The notes: generated from the letters alone by a model not told the origin. A stretch of DNA of 64,000 nucleotides from Chrysomallon squamiferum (GCA_012295275.1 CM022677.1:13362889-13426888), one strand, 5' to 3'; counted from the first letter of the stretch, positions 9,961-23,935 are shown. Numbers and translations are program-made.

Positions 9961-12740
9961 GTTTATCTTTCAAAAGATTGACTAAAATGAAGAATTTTCA
10001 TTGAACATAATAAACTGTAACAATCATTTTCTGTACTACAGCACTAGTCCGTACATGACTTTAGTCTTATACAAACACTGTCAGTCCACAGTAAACTGAT
10101 GCCCACATATTTCTCATTAATTCACTGTTTCTACAATTCTTGTTCTCTCCTGACTCTTCATGAGCCACCGTTTTCAAGTGGAAAACATACAAGAAATTAT
10201 TACAAATTGAATTATATTCACAAATTTGTGAGATGTATTATGGTTTATCTAATTTGCATGAAATCTTGTGCTATCAGAAAAAGAATGATAATAATAACAA
10301 TAACTTTAAGGATTATCAGAGTGCTGTAGGTTTGATCATGTTGAGTTTTTTTATAATCATCTTTAACAAAATATGAACTGTTTTCAATTAATTATCTCTA
10401 ATTACATATAAATGATGCATTTATGTGTAATAATGAAATAGTTCTTAAAAGAAACTGATTTATATTTGCACATGCTTTTTCTCTTCTGTTCATGTAGACA
10501 AAAAAGTAGTGGATATTTCAGAATGTTATTGCAAAAGCTGAAAAGTAGTATGAACCATGTTAGAATATTCAACACCTGTCATTAAAAAACACAAAAATAC
10601 AACAGTCACCATGCAGGCATTTTGAACATACAGTAATATTAAAAACAAACTTACAGAAAAACACACTAGATGTGTCTAAGTAGCAACTTTCACCTTGAAG
10701 AAATCTTTGCTTGGTAAAAATAAACTTCACCGGCTTAGCCCAATTCAAAATATAACTGAAATATAAAAAAAAAAAAAAATAAATCTGCATTAGCTCATTA
10801 AAATATATACATCTAAAAACAATGAATTACGGTCATAAAACATTGAAAAATATCCATAAATACCTATCACTTTCAAAAACTCTTTACAGATTCTTGAACC
10901 TAAGATGTAGACAAAGTATCAGCCCTGTAGTATTTCATCATATAATGACACAAAACAAAATCAAAAAAAGAAATTAAAATATAAAAAAATTCAAATAATT
11001 ACTCAATTAACTGGAGCCAAAAGAGCCATTAAGAACACTTCTTCTGTAGTGACTTTATTAATGTTAACTGATTGTTTAAGCTTCCACTACTTTAAAACCA
11101 AGAAGTAAAATCTTTCATAGAAACAGCTTCCAAAACAAATGACTAGCTGCACAAATTTCAAAACACTGCCCATAATAAACTCCAGGATAGTTAATACAAA
11201 ATCTGATTAACATGACCAGGAAGAGTAGCTGTTTTAATTCTTAAAGATAGTACAGATCACACTGAACATATTGTGTTATTACCGGTTGCAGTTAAAAAAA
11301 AAAAAAAAAAAAAAGGACAGTTATTAAATGTTTAATCTCAGGAAGATGTCAGATTCTAGAGAACACTGCATCATGAACCAGGAAAGCAGGAAACTGCATC
11401 AATGTGCCAAGTTCACACTAAAAGTTACTGGCATTATTTTGCTAGTGTTTTTAAATAAATGTTTCTTGTTCAGCAATTTTTCTCAAACCTATCAGTTTTG
11501 ATAATAGTTACAGACAACGTGCACTGGGGGAGGGGAGACAAAGTACTCTGATTATATCACCAGTAGAACAAATTAACAGTGTACATGCAACAATGGCTAC
11601 AACCTTAACTTACATACTTAAACTGAACCTATTGCTAGGACAACAATTTGTTTTTTCTCAGAAGTGTTAAGTACAGTCTGGCTTAATATTTTTTAGCACA
11701 AACATATCACTCACCTACTGGGATGACCACACACCCAACCTTAATCACTCAAAACTATCTCATAAATTTGATATGAAACAAAATAATGCAATACATATTT
11801 CAGTCATAATATTTTCATGATTACAGATCTTCTAACATGAAAGACGCAAAAACTGAAAGAAAATAAACAGGAATTTGAAAATATATGTTTAATCATGAAA
11901 AATTGTGTTTTAAACACTGGAAGACATTATTTACAACATATGCATGCAAATAAACACGTATTTTTGGCAATATTGTATCAAACCTTTTTTTTTAACCATC
12001 TTGCTGTGCACATAATTTTTAAACTACATGAACAGGTAAAATTTATTTTATCTTTATATGTAACTTCTCCTCTAAATTTGAAGCTTATTTTTCCATAATA
12101 CAGCTAATATAAAAAGTATGGCCTATAAAGTGAATATAATACTTAAAACACACCAGCATTTTCAACCCCTCAACCTTATGAAACCCTTGACATAAGTTTC
12201 ATGTCTCAGGAATCACTAAAACAAATTACTATATGCCATTATTAATAATTTTTTCTTTTATATTTTTATTATAGTATTTTTATGTATGATAAACTTAACT
12301 GGTTTAAGTAAACAAATGATGCCCTTTTTTGGCAAAACTATTGGGATTGGTACCATAGAGAGACATCACTAAATATATTCCTTATAATTGTAACTAATCA
12401 CTAAATATATTCCTTATGATTGTTATAACTTTAACTAATACAAGAGCTGAAGCCTATATTATTATAACCAAGACTTTCTTGGTAATCTGCTGTACATGTA
12501 TAATAAAGTTAAAATATGAAATCAAAAATGTGTTAGCCTATCTATCTCTATTTCACAAGCACCCTCGGGTGATATCTAGCCAAACCCTGCTCATCTACAC
12601 TGACAGAACTTTCAAAAACAGGCAAAAGCAATGTAAAAAACGAGAAATATATCAAATTAATATTTTAATAATAATGAAAAGTTTGCATTCCATAGGACAC
12701 TATCAAATCTGAGATGTGATGGTTACAGCTGTTTCCAGAG

Positions 12741-12775
<35 letters not shown>

Positions 12776-12860
12776 GTATGTTTGCAAGCTGAAGGTCAGA
12801 CTGAAGTGGCATTTGTTGGTCATTTGTCACTAAAATATAACTGCATGTTGAATAATTCTT
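9961..12860. other. Non-coding stretch
   Basis: No convincing gene. Short open frames lack codon bias. Poly-A tracts occur near 10766 and 11294, a direct duplication of CACTAAATATATTCCTTA near 12367 and 12401, and a TG run at 12741-12779. Confidence 0.5.
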
Positions 12861-12867
12861 CATTGGG

Positions 12868-13016
12868 CTTGTTACAATGACAACAGTCTACCAGTTTTTA
12901 ACTTGGCCAACCAAACGTCCTTCATTTGGGAGTATTCCTCTTTCACAATTAGCAACAACTCTGCAGCATTAGCAAGACTCAGCTCCTTTTTCTCTGCAGT
13001 GTTTAACTTCTACATT
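12868..13016 (-). pseudogene. Exon-like fragment, unidentified
   Basis: The minus strand gives KLNTAEKKELSLANAAELLL followed by IVKEEYSQMKDVWLAKLKTG and RLLSL with a TAA near 12870. About 48 codons are open, with coding-like composition and helical character; the preceding codon is a stop (AAAATG TAG AAG). It may be a last exon or a decayed fragment. No family recognised. Confidence 0.35.
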
Positions 13017-13159
13017 TTCTTCTCTTGTTGGATGGGATTTTAGATGGGATGTCATTCTGACACGTTCTTGTTCTTGCCTGAGTTCTGTTTATGCTATTAC
13101 CACACGAGATTTATCATTCGATGTAAATATATCCTGACAATGCTGCCCTGTTTGCTATT

Positions 13160-13810
13160 GATGTGTCTGGTTTCAGTACTGGTGACAGTGAACAACAACC
13201 TGTTATTTTAGCTGTAACGTTACTGCATACTTTCGATACCGTTGTCATTGTTACAAATTCTGATGCTGCGTGTTGTTTCGCTTTTTATAAACTATTCTGC
13301 TTCTTACCTTCGTACTGTAAGCGCACTATATTAAAACATATTATTATTACTATTATTGTCGCCGTCGTTGGCGTCGTGTCTGCGTTGTCCTGCACGGTAT
13401 TCTTGTCTTTGTCATTATTCTTTTGAGCTTTTTATTAACTGCTGTCCTTAATTTCTTGGTGTGTAGATCCTATTTCAAAATATATTATTGCTATTTGTAT
13501 TCATGTTGACGTCGTCGTTCTTAACGTTATTGGTGTAACACTATTGGCGTCGTTTTTGAGTTGTTCTTTGCGCTTTTGGAGTAGTTTTAATTATTCTGTT
13601 CCGCTTTTTGTTATGTGTTTTCCTCACTTTGTTAGTGTGAGCATCCCACATTAAAATATATTATTATTGTTTCTATTAATGTCGCCGAGGTTGCTGTCGT
13701 GTCTGCATTGTCTATAACATTTCTGAACTACTTCTCGTTATTATGTTCCGCTTGTTATTAACTATTGTTCTGACTTTCGTAGTGTTCGCACCCAATATTA
13801 AAATATATTA

Positions 13811-13892
<82 letters not shown>

Positions 13893-14419
13893 GTCGCCAT
13901 CGTTGGTGTCGTGTCGGTGTAGTTGTCATCGTATCTGGCCTATTTTTGCACTTTTCATTATTGCTTGTAGCTTTTTGTTAACTATTATTCTTACCTGTAT
14001 TAAAATATTTATTATTATTTTTATCAACGTCGACGTCGTATTTGCGTTGACCTTAACGTAATTTACGACCTGGTCATTATTCTTTTCAGGTTCTTATTAA
14101 CTTCTATTCCTACCTGCTTAGTGTGCACATCCTATTTCAAAACATATTATTGTTATTTGTATTAATGTGGACGTCGTAGCCACGTATCTGCGTTGTTCTT
14201 GACGTTATTATTGTTTTTCGAATTTTTATGGTTTTTTAATAAAAAAAGAATTGTATTAACTGTTATTCTTTCTTCTTATTATTATTCCTATTGATGTCGC
14301 CGTCGTTGTAGTCGTGTCCACGTAGTTCTTAACGTTTTTGAACTATTTCTCGTTATTCTGTTGCGCTTTTTATTAACTATTGTTCTTACTTTCGTGTGTG
14401 CGCACCTAATATTAAAATA

Positions 14420-14462
<43 letters not shown>

Positions 14463-14610
14463 ATTAACGTCGCCATCATTGGAGTTGTGCCTCCTTTGTA
14501 CTTCTAATGTTATATTGTCTTTTTCAGTAACTGTTATTCTTACTTTCGTGTTAAAATGTCCTATTAAAATGCATTATTGTTTCAGATAATACCTTCCTTG
14601 TATGACTCTC
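13160..14610. repeat. Array of a ~130-150-bp dispersed repeat (forward orientation)
   Basis: About nine degenerate units, each with the same order of blocks: ATATTAAAATATATTATTAT plus a TTA run of variable length, AATGTCGCCGTCGTTG, GTCGTGTCTGCGTTGTTCTT, AACGTTATT, then TTCTCGTTATTCTGTTCCGC, TTTTTATTAAC and TATTGTTCTTACTTTCGTAG with GTGTGCACATCC. The CpG-rich block is unusual in this AT-rich region. The same unit occurs reversed at 16330-16990 and in both arms of the palindrome. No transposase seen. Confidence 0.75.
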
Positions 14611-15238
14611 TGCTGATATTCATCATCAAGAGCTGGTAACTCTCTCTCTAGATAGATTCATCTCAGTATTACTTATTTTTCTTTTACATACATGTATGTG
14701 ATTCAGCGTGGCTTGGGTAATATTCTAGTGAGTGTTTGATAACTAAATGCATGTATTTGTGAATTAACTTCTCACATAGCTTTTTTTTTATACGTGTTCA
14801 GAACGACTACTAACCCAAAATATAAAATAAATCACAACCGTTTATACGACAAAATAAAAATAAATAAATAAATAAATAAGAAAGAAAAACTCCTTCAACT
14901 AACATCACTGTTGTTTATACGACAAAACTGAGATTGATAGAAATTGATAGAAATTGAATTCATCAAACCTGATCAAAAATAATTCTCTGTCTTAGAAAAA
15001 TGAAATATTTTATTATAAACGACATTAACGTTATGAATGATTTTGTGAACTTAACGTAAAACAGAAGCATAATATGTTCGCTTCACATCTAAATACGAAT
15101 ATGTTCTTTAGACGAAATATTAACATTAAAATTATATTCACGTTATTAAAATTTAATTCTTAATATGCCGTGTACATTTTCAATGAAAAATAGGATTCCT
15201 TCGGTAATGTTATTAGCTATACAACACAGTACATTGAA

Positions 15239-15271
<33 letters not shown>

Positions 15272-16329
15272 CGCACACACACATCCACACACACACACAC
15301 ACAATTTTGTTTTTCCCAAAAAATTAATGTCCTTCTCATTGTATACTGAAAAATGATGGTCTTTCATGTTAAGTTATTTTATTATTAACAGAAACAGGAC
15401 TACACCGAAAAGCATGATATGCTAGATGAAGATTGTACTTACTGTTGTATTGATGTTACTGACAATATGTGATATTTTATTTTATGACCGTAGTAACATC
15501 AGATTCCGCGACATAATTTACATCTCTCGCTCTATATGAAATTACACGATTAACCTAAAATTCAGGGGTTATTTATCAAATTATTTAATTAAAAATATAT
15601 CTGTTTCAGATTAATTTTAAAAAGATTTTATTACAATAAAAAATAAGAAGCAATTTTTGTATACACTTTCAGAACAGTTCTAATGAAACTAAGAGAATAG
15701 CGTCAACAAAATAAAAAATAATAATAAAGAAGCGAGAAGGCGCGATATTAAGGTGTTATTATTGTTGTCATTGTTCTATTATTGACAAATATAATGCTTG
15801 TTATATTGATAATTACTGGTGGAGCGGTTATATTAATATCTAATGTAATACGAGAACTTCAGGTATAATAAGAAATATAAAGTATATTACACTGCGCTGA
15901 TGTACACCTTGAATGTAATGAAAAAATAAAATTTCGCAGTCTCAATTATCGTAATAAAACAACATGTTAATCTTGTTTGTTCTCAGCTAATCACTACAAA
16001 CTGTCGTGATTCCAGGGAATTAACTCTGAGATGTTTAAATGTAATCTGTACGATATTAACAAAATCTGACATATATATACTGTTCTTTTTCCTATATAAT
16101 CTCTAATATTGTTAATTAAAAAACAACACGCGCTGTATTTTCCAAAACAATGTGTTAATATTACCGCTACACCTCTGTTGAGAAACTAATGACGTCTAAT
16201 ACAGATAGTGATGGCTGCGTTAAAACTGCAAGTGATATTTTCATGACGCTGAGTCAAGTATCTGAGTGTTTCTGTTTCTGCTGAACATTAATCTTACCTT
16301 TCAGCAACTTCTTTTCAATGATCCATTTC
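14611..16329. other. Spacer between opposed repeat arrays
   Basis: No gene. Contains a (CA)n tract at 15239-15302 and AT-rich sequence. Confidence 0.5.
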
Positions 16330-16990
16330 CCCATCCACGCAATAATCAGGTGTACATCAAGACGTTAAGAACAATACTGGAACGACGGCAACGACGACCT
16401 CATTAATAGAAAGAGTAATGATATTTTTTTTAATGTCGGATGTGGACACTAATTGCAATACTTAATAAAAGAACAAATAATAAGGTTGAAAGCAACGTCG
16501 TTACGACGACATTAATAAACGTAATAATAATATATTTTAATATAGGACGGGCCGTGTCAGAAAATATAAATAACTGCGAATAAAAAAGCTAAGAGGAATG
16601 ATGAGGAGTGCACCAATAACTTTAGGAACGGCGTTCGTACCATGTCAACGACGGCGACATTAATAGAAATCACAATAATATATTTCAATAGGTGATTCGC
16701 CCGCTCAGAAAGTATGAGGAATGATTCATAAAAAAAAGCTAAAGAATAATGAGACCTCTACGCTAGCTAGAAACAACGCCGTTACGACGGCGACATTAAT
16801 AGAAATACAGGCGCACGGCCACAAAATAAGAGAACAGCGAATAAAAAGCGAAAAAGAATAACGAGATGTACACCAAGACGTTAAGAACAATACTGGAACG
16901 ACGGCAGTGACGGCCTCGTTAATAGAAAGAGTAACGATATTTTTTAACGTAGGATGTGCACACGAATTGCCATACTTAATGAAAGGGAAA
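16330..16990. repeat. Array of the ~130-150-bp dispersed repeat (reverse orientation)
   Basis: Units such as GTACATCAAGACGTTAAGAA, GACGGCAACGACG, ATTAATAGAAAGAGTAATGA and GGATGTGGACAC are reverse complements of the blocks in the 13160-14610 array. About four to five degenerate units. Together the two arrays form a fold-back with a ~1.7-kb loop. Confidence 0.7.
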
Positions 16991-17864
16991 ATAATATTTT
17001 TTATTTTTTTTCAGAGCTGATGTTTTCAGATGTATTGGTAAATTCCTGGACAATAATAAGCAACTTATTCTAGTGTGAGTTGTAAGCTTTGTGGTTTTAT
17101 TTGGTGCATTAATATAAATTATAAGAAGAAAGAAAAAGTAGGTTTAAAAAAATAACAACACCGTTTATTTGAAGTTTACGGTGAACGATTGGCTAATAAT
17201 AAAAAAATATAAATAAATAACTAAATAAATAAATAAAAGAAGAACCACATCGATTTATAATTTTTATTTTATTTGTTTTGAACATTAATTTAATTTTTTT
17301 TTTTATTTATTTTTTGTTATCATATTTGCAGAAAAATACGGGATGATTTCGGTCTTAGCGGATTTACTTTCTTGTTGGATGTTCGAAGAATAGTCTACAG
17401 AATTGGGATAATCGCATTATCATGCAACAAAAAAGTTGCTTAATGTATTTCATTTTGTGAAGGAGACAGGTATTACTATTTATTATTATAGTTGTTAATG
17501 TGTTTGGATGTTTTTTGTTTTATTTAATTATAATTTAAAAGTGATACACGTGATGGCAGCCATCTTATTTTGGAATAATATTTATTTATTTATTTATTTA
17601 TTTATTTTCAGTTTTTTTTTGTGCAAATAACGACACTCGATTAGTAATAACATTCACCAGAGGTTGTACTAATGTGAACAGCATAAACAACGTCATATAA
17701 ATAAGAAATCATGTTTAGTCTAATTTTGTTTTACCAATCACTGTATGATACATCGGGGGCAAATTTTGTGTGACCAGTAATTAAATTTGTTTTAAAATAA
17801 ATTGACTTGTGTAGCACACATCACACGACAACTATGTGTCGACTGTCAAAGGATTTATTTATTA

Positions 17865-17914
<50 letters not shown>

Positions 17915-18252
17915 TTTTGAAATAAACTAATAAAACTATTTTTAAAAATATGTTAATTTTGTTTCACATGTTTTCTGTCAGTTTTTTTATGATTTTTTTT
18001 TTTTTTTTTAAATTCATATTAAATTCATGCTCTATACATTATTAAACATATTTAATTGATTTTTTAAACATATTAAAGGATATAATGGATGGGGCCATAA
18101 ATGGTTTCATTATTTAAGCTAAATAATTTTATAACTCTATGTTAACATTAATAACTAATAAAGATAAATAAAAATTTAAGAAAAATATGACCAGGTTATT
18201 TCATATGTAGACACTGTAAAATATTAATAAAATTACTTGTTATAATAATATT

Positions 18253-18291
<39 letters not shown>

Positions 18292-18520
18292 TAATTTGTT
18301 ATCCTCAGTGATAACTGTTCATTGTTACCCTTCTTTTCTTAATTGTCAATTTTAATTTATTTACATTTTGTTTTGTTTTGTTCTACTTCCTTCTTTTTTA
18401 TCTTCTTATTATTAGTATTACTTTTAGTTATTATTATGTTTTATTTTTTATTATTATTTTTTATATCTTTATTATTATTATCTATTTTATTTTTCTTATC
18501 ATTACTAATACTTGTTTATT
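16991..18520. other. AT-rich non-coding stretch with simple repeats
   Basis: Holds TTTA runs (17580-17608), a TTA run (17867-17911), a CA run (18255-18289) and poly-T. No gene seen. Confidence 0.55.
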
Positions 18521-18529
18521 TGGGATGTT

Positions 18530-19197
18530 TTCAAGGACATATGGAGAAAATGTTCCAAATGAATTTAAAGAATTTTCTATGAAAAATCAGATGTGAATGA
18601 AACATTTTATGCATATCTTATCCGGCTACACAATCATTGACAAGAACCACACTGTAGAGTGCAAGTGCTGCTGGAATACTGTAATATGGATATATCGATG
18701 GTTTACATTCAGCATGGACAGGAACAAAAAGGAAAGAGTACAGCACAATTGAAGTCTGTGTTCTTGTGAAAACAAGCTGATGCTGGTAAAAACACTTCAT
18801 CTGCTACACTGCTAAACAAAATAACTTGATAGATGACTGCGATGGCTCTGCATGTCAGTGACAAAGACAACAGCCAGGAAGTTGAGCAGCAGGTGATGTC
18901 TGAGCTTGCTGCTCTGAGAATGAAGTTGGATGTGAAGATAAAGAAAAGAGAGAAAGAAAACAGAGGCTGTAGCTGCAGCAGAACAAGATGAGACTTGGGA
19001 AGGCAACATTCATGAGAGTGATGTCTCGCCACATTGATGATTCAAATGACTGGGCTAGTCCTGTACCTGATTTAGAATGGTACCACGCACCCAGGTCCCT
19101 GTCCCCTACTTCATCATCACAAAAATCCAGGCAATTTTTCAGAGAAGGGATACAAGAGACTAATGATAATATGAATCAACAGTCTGGTGTCAGGTGA
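18530..19197 (+). pseudogene. Decayed coding fragments of a coiled-coil protein
   Basis: Plus-strand pieces in shifting frames: ENVPNEFKEFSMKNQM (18540-18595), ETFYAYLIRLHNH (about 18598-18636), ALHVSDKDNSQEVEQQVMSE continuing LAALRMKLDVKIKKRE (18845-18960), EAVAAAEQDETWEGNIHESD (18960-19025), and WASPVPDLEWYHAPRSL (19051-19101). Stops and frameshifts separate them. The order of a short N-terminal helix, a YLIRLH helix and a long coiled coil is faintly like HAUS5 of the augmin complex, but this is weak. It may be one decayed gene with the exon-like pieces to 22025. Confidence 0.35.
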
Positions 19198-19264
19198 TGT
19201 GTCAAGCCTTGTTAGAATGTTTTCAGAAACCTCTCAACAGTGGCAGGGTATGTTTTATTAGTTT

Positions 19265-19266
<2 letters not shown>

Positions 19267-19335
<69 letters not shown>

Positions 19336-19337
19336 TA
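19267..19337. repeat. (TG)n(GA)n microsatellite
   Basis: Uninterrupted TG then GA dinucleotides. Confidence 0.95.
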
Positions 19338-19884
19338 TTGCATGAATGATAATAATCAAAATAAAATATGCCTTTATCAGATAAATGTAGATTGATTAAA
19401 AAAAAAAGTATTATGTTCATGTTGGAATTTCTTAAAACTTTGTTTACTGTTGATGTTAAATATTTTATGTAGGTCATTGCAGTAGTGTTCAGTTGCTGTC
19501 TAGAAAGGGAATTTGCTTTATGGAGAAGGATGAATCAGATGTACAGAAACTGCAGATGCACAATTCAAAGTTGTGAGTTCTTTTTTTTTTTTTTTTTATT
19601 TCTTATTTTTATTTCTTAGCAAGTAAAATAAGTTGTATAGTAACAACTCTTTACTGATAATAAAATAGCATAATAATAACCATTTGTTTCCTGTTGTTTT
19701 GATAATTATTTAAATTATTACCATTATCATCATTATCATTATAATGATTATACAAAGTATATCAAAAATAACCCACACCCCTTTGTGTCTGAATAATCCA
19801 GTAACTGGTACCAGTACAATTTAAATTTTAATAATAACAGAAACATTAGTTATTTATTTATAACATTTTATTATTTTTATTTTC

Positions 19885-19966
19885 AGATAGCACATACAGC
19901 TCTAATTGATGTGCTGATGTTGGCTAGTGAAGTTGTTTCAGTAGAAGTTGCTGTCCAGCACTGAGG
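19885..19966 (+). other. Exon-like segment after a splice acceptor
   Basis: A pyrimidine-rich TTTTATTTTCAG precedes an open segment reading IAHTALIDVLMLASEVVSVE and VAVQH before a TGA. It could be a coding exon whose frame ends, or a decayed exon of the gene suggested at 20920. Confidence 0.25.
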
Positions 19967-20164
19967 ATAAAGTTTGTACTGCTGCCACAGGAAAAGAGAA
20001 AAACAACAACAACAACAATTGAACAGGTGAATTTGAGTTTGTTTTCTTATGTATTTCTCATTATTCTAAACCGAATGCAGTTTAATTTAAATTAATGTAG
20101 AAAGTTGCATTTTGTACACATGCACTTACAGTAGAATCTTGTATCATACACTGCATTTTAATTT

Positions 20165-20167
20165 ATG

Positions 20168-20236
<69 letters not shown>
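20165..20236. repeat. (CT)n(CA)n microsatellite
   Basis: CT then CA dinucleotides. A second CT run lies at 20588-20624 and a TTTA run at 20816-20846. Confidence 0.95.
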
Positions 20237-20583
20237 CAGTTCCATTCATATAAACCTGATTATTTTGTTGTAAATTTCTATATTTTAAAACAAAAGAAGA
20301 AGGAGCAGCTGTCAGCCTTCACACAGTGTCACTGTTCCTGTGAGGACAGACACACTAAAATACATTGAAGATGGATGTATGGTAGCTGTTGTCTATAGTT
20401 TCTATTGTCTGCAGTCTTTCAGTTTTCATGGTTTGTTTAACAGCACAATGTTTGTAAATAAAATATTGAATCAGGTTGTTGCATGTTAAATATATGAGTC
20501 TTAATAACTAGTTAATCAACAAAATTATAATATTAGGTCTGGTTTTCTTTTTTGTTTTTGAATATGATATGTATGTAAATCTT

Positions 20584-20624
<41 letters not shown>

Positions 20625-20815
20625 GGAGTAATAGTGAAGAGAGTAAAAAATATCATTTTTATTATTAATTGATAGTAATTTTAGTAATAGGAGTATTATT
20701 TCAATAACTAATCCTAGTTGAATAACAAATAATAGTAAATAGTAATTATAGTAATGATGGCTATACAAATAGTATAGTGATTGCAGTAAATGTAGTAGTA
20801 GCAGTATTTTATATT

Positions 20816-20846
<31 letters not shown>

Positions 20847-20919
20847 CTCAGACTAGGGATCCACCAATGAGATGTGTCAGCAATGTACTAAACTGTGGAT
20901 TTAAACTGTTTATTTTCAG

Positions 20920-21051
20920 AAGTTAAATCAGCTTGTTAAGGATAAAAATATTCAAGAAATTGTTTGTAAAATACAAACTCAGATTGACATTTTGGAACAA
21001 AGAGCAGCTCAAGTCTCCAGTAGAGTTGAAGTATTTGGTGCTGTCCAGCAG
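20920..21051 (+). CDS. Phase-0 coding exon of an unidentified coiled-coil protein
   Basis: The acceptor TTTATTTTCAG ends at 20919 and a donor GTATTT begins at 21052. The 132 bases between them are open in frame 1 for exactly 44 codons: KLNQLVKDKNIQEIVCKIQT, then QIDILEQRAAQVSSRVEVFG and AVQQ. The heptad-like hydrophobic spacing suggests a coiled coil. Other exon-like pieces nearby (19885, 21848) are on the same strand. The protein family is not recognised. It may be a living exon or a relic, since the flanking pieces carry stops. Confidence 0.4.
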
Positions 21052-21847
21052 GTATTTAAATACATTATTCATTGTAAACCTTTCCATTTTATTTCAGTTT
21101 TAAATAATTCTATGCAAAATATTTTCTCATATCCTGAATTAAACCATGTATTTCAAAATATAATACATTTGTATTTTTGTAAAATGAAGTACTGAAAATT
21201 AATTTGCAGGACAGCCTAATAGAGTAGTGAACAGAACATTTGTATAAATTTGTAATTTGATGTTATTAATTTCTAATCTGAAATACATACATTTAATATA
21301 TTTAATACATTTATTAGATGGATGGAATTTTGGTGGATTTGAAAGATGCATAAATTGGCTTGAAAGAATTAGCTTCTTTTGTTATTTTATCACATGCATG
21401 TGTAATGTTGTCTTTGTTTTAAATACATTTTAAAAATACCTAAATGATTCATACCATTAGAATACCATTTTCCTACTGTCTAATACAATAGGTTAAAAAT
21501 GTATAGGTTAAAAATGTTTACTTAATATTCCTGGCAGTCTTCTTAAACTGGACTAAAAGTCTAAAACACAGTGTAAATATCAAATTTCACCAAGTATTCA
21601 AATAAATTAAAACATATTTTTCATAATCTCTTTTATTGATGTATTGCTATTTTAATCCTTTTATATAAAAGTTAAAAACATAATGTTAATCTGATTGCAA
21701 CTAAGAATATAAAAACATTTAATAAATTATTTTTATTAAAAGTATATGGACAAAATAAAAATGTGGACTAAAACTCTTCTTGCTAAGACAGAGAACTGCA
21801 GTTAGAGCTGACAACAAAAATACTACTTGCACTTTATTTTATGTTTA

Positions 21848-22025
21848 GTTTATTAATGATCCTAGACAACAGATTCAAGCTGCCTCAGCCAGCACTTCAG
21901 TTGAAAATGTTGTAAGACCCATTTTCAGAAAATGTTCACTAGAGCACCAGAATGCTTTTACATCACAGTCTTCCCTGTCCAGAGAAAGAACAACACTTTC
22001 AAGAGAAAATCTGTCTGAAATGTAA
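21848..22025 (+). CDS. Possible terminal exon of the same unidentified gene
   Basis: After a TTTATGTTTAG acceptor-like site, an open frame reads INDPRQQIQAASASTSVENV, then VRPIFRKCSLEHQNAFTSQS and SLSRERTTLSRENLSEM before TAA. Serine-rich, low-complexity composition is typical of a disordered C-terminus. No family recognised. Confidence 0.35.
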
Positions 22026-22249
22026 TTTGAATTTCAAAAACTCAGTGATCTTCAAGAGACTGCATTGTCAGTGTGATCAGAACATCCAGTGTACACATTG
22101 TACATCATAGCAGCTTGCTCTGTTTTTATCATTGATATCTGTGCTTGGTTATTCTAATTTTCATCACTGAAAGAGGAATAGAGATTCATCACTGCTATGG
22201 AATGCCATTTTTCCAAATAAGCTAGAGGTGTTAAATTATTTAATCATCT

Positions 22250-23110
22250 AATTTTTGTATTATTTAAATCGGGGAAAATGAAGGGTTTGCTGGGATAATC
22301 AATGTAAATATATTTAAAATTAGGTAATTACAGTAATTAGAATTTTTCATTAAAAAAAAAGAAACTAGTCAATTGTTTTTTTAAAAATGTTTTTTTTTTT
22401 TTTCTTTTTTAAATCAGGGAAAATCAAGGGTTGCTGTGGGTAATCATTGTATAAATATATTTAAAATTATGTAATTAGGGATAATTAGAATTTGTTTATA
22501 ACAAAAAAAAAAAAAAAAAAAATATATTTTTTTTTGACATAAAGTCATTTGATAGACATTTGAAGACATACATGAAAATATTATGTCTGATTGTAAATAT
22601 CTGTGTTTCTAATTTTATCATCCTTACTGTATGAAAACTTATTCTGCTTGTATTTTTATTTTTAGATATGAAAAGTAAATTATTTCAGTCATGTGTTCTT
22701 TCTCTTTTTATTTTTTTTTATTTTGAATGGAACTTAATGATACATTTTTTGTTGTATTTTTTATTGCAATAACAATGAGAAATATTTAAATATTTTAAAA
22801 ATAATAACAATTATATAAAAAATGTTTACTATTATGTTATTTTAATCTTTATAAATCTGCAATATGTCTAAAACCTTAACATTTGTAATTAAAATCAATT
22901 CCAATTTTATGTTATTTTAATTTTTATAAAAATGCAATATATCTGTAACATTTGTAACACAAAATATTCCAATTTTATGTTATTTTTAATCTTTATAAAT
23001 CTGCAAAACTTAACTGTAAAATTTAAAATTTTATATTATTTTAACATTTAAAACCTTGTAACAAAAAAATTCAAGTTTTTTTAATCTTTATAAGTGTGCA
23101 GTCTAAAATG
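22250..23110. repeat. Two degenerate tandem repeats
   Basis: A ~160-bp block (TTAAATC.GGGAAAAT.AAGGG..GCTG, TAATCA, ATATTTAAAATTA.GTAATTA) occurs twice, at about 22262-22352 and 22409-22495. From 22830 a ~75-bp block (TTTTATGTTATTTTAATCTT, TATAAATCTGCAA) recurs about four times. Confidence 0.55.
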
Positions 23111-23607
23111 GCATTACCCAACAGTCTCCTGTTATTATAGAATCCACTGTAAATATTTTGTTTTTATTTTAATTATTTATCACATATTAACAGATACAAG
23201 TTGAAATATAGTGTTCTTGGAACATGTTTATACTGATTCCTCTTTATACAACTGTATATGTATAGTACAAGATATTTTATTATTCATTATTTGTCTTGTG
23301 TTGTATTAAAAGTGAGAAACAAATAAAAATTCTGTTAATTCTAAAATGTAATACAAATTCTTTGATACATTATGGATTAAAGTTCCATATATTGTATCTC
23401 TAATGTAAACAAAACTCTTTTTTTTTTATTAAAAAAAAAAAATTGTTGGGTGGGGGTCTGTGTAATGTGTTTATATTAATTTGTTTTTATTAGTTTACAT
23501 ATTAGAGAAGAAAAAAATTCACATTATCCGAATGTTTCATTTCATGTACTAGCATGATTAATTTTGTTGTTAAATAACAATGTCATAAATTAAAAGTATC
23601 TAAGTGT

Positions 23608-23901
23608 TTGTGGTCATGTGTGTGTATATGCATGTGTGTGTGTGTGTGTATTTGTGTGTGTGTGTGTGTGTATGTGCACCTCTTTACTTAGTGGTTTGAA
23701 TTTCATTTTAATGAAAAGAAAAAGGCAATTATTATTATTAATATCATTATTATTATTATCATATCATTGTAATTATTATTACTATTATTGTAATTATTAT
23801 TATTATTATTCTTATTATTATTATTTTTATTATTATTATTTTACTATTATTATTACTATTATTATTATTATTACAGTTATTATTACTGTTACTATTATTG
23901 C

Positions 23902-23935
<34 letters not shown>

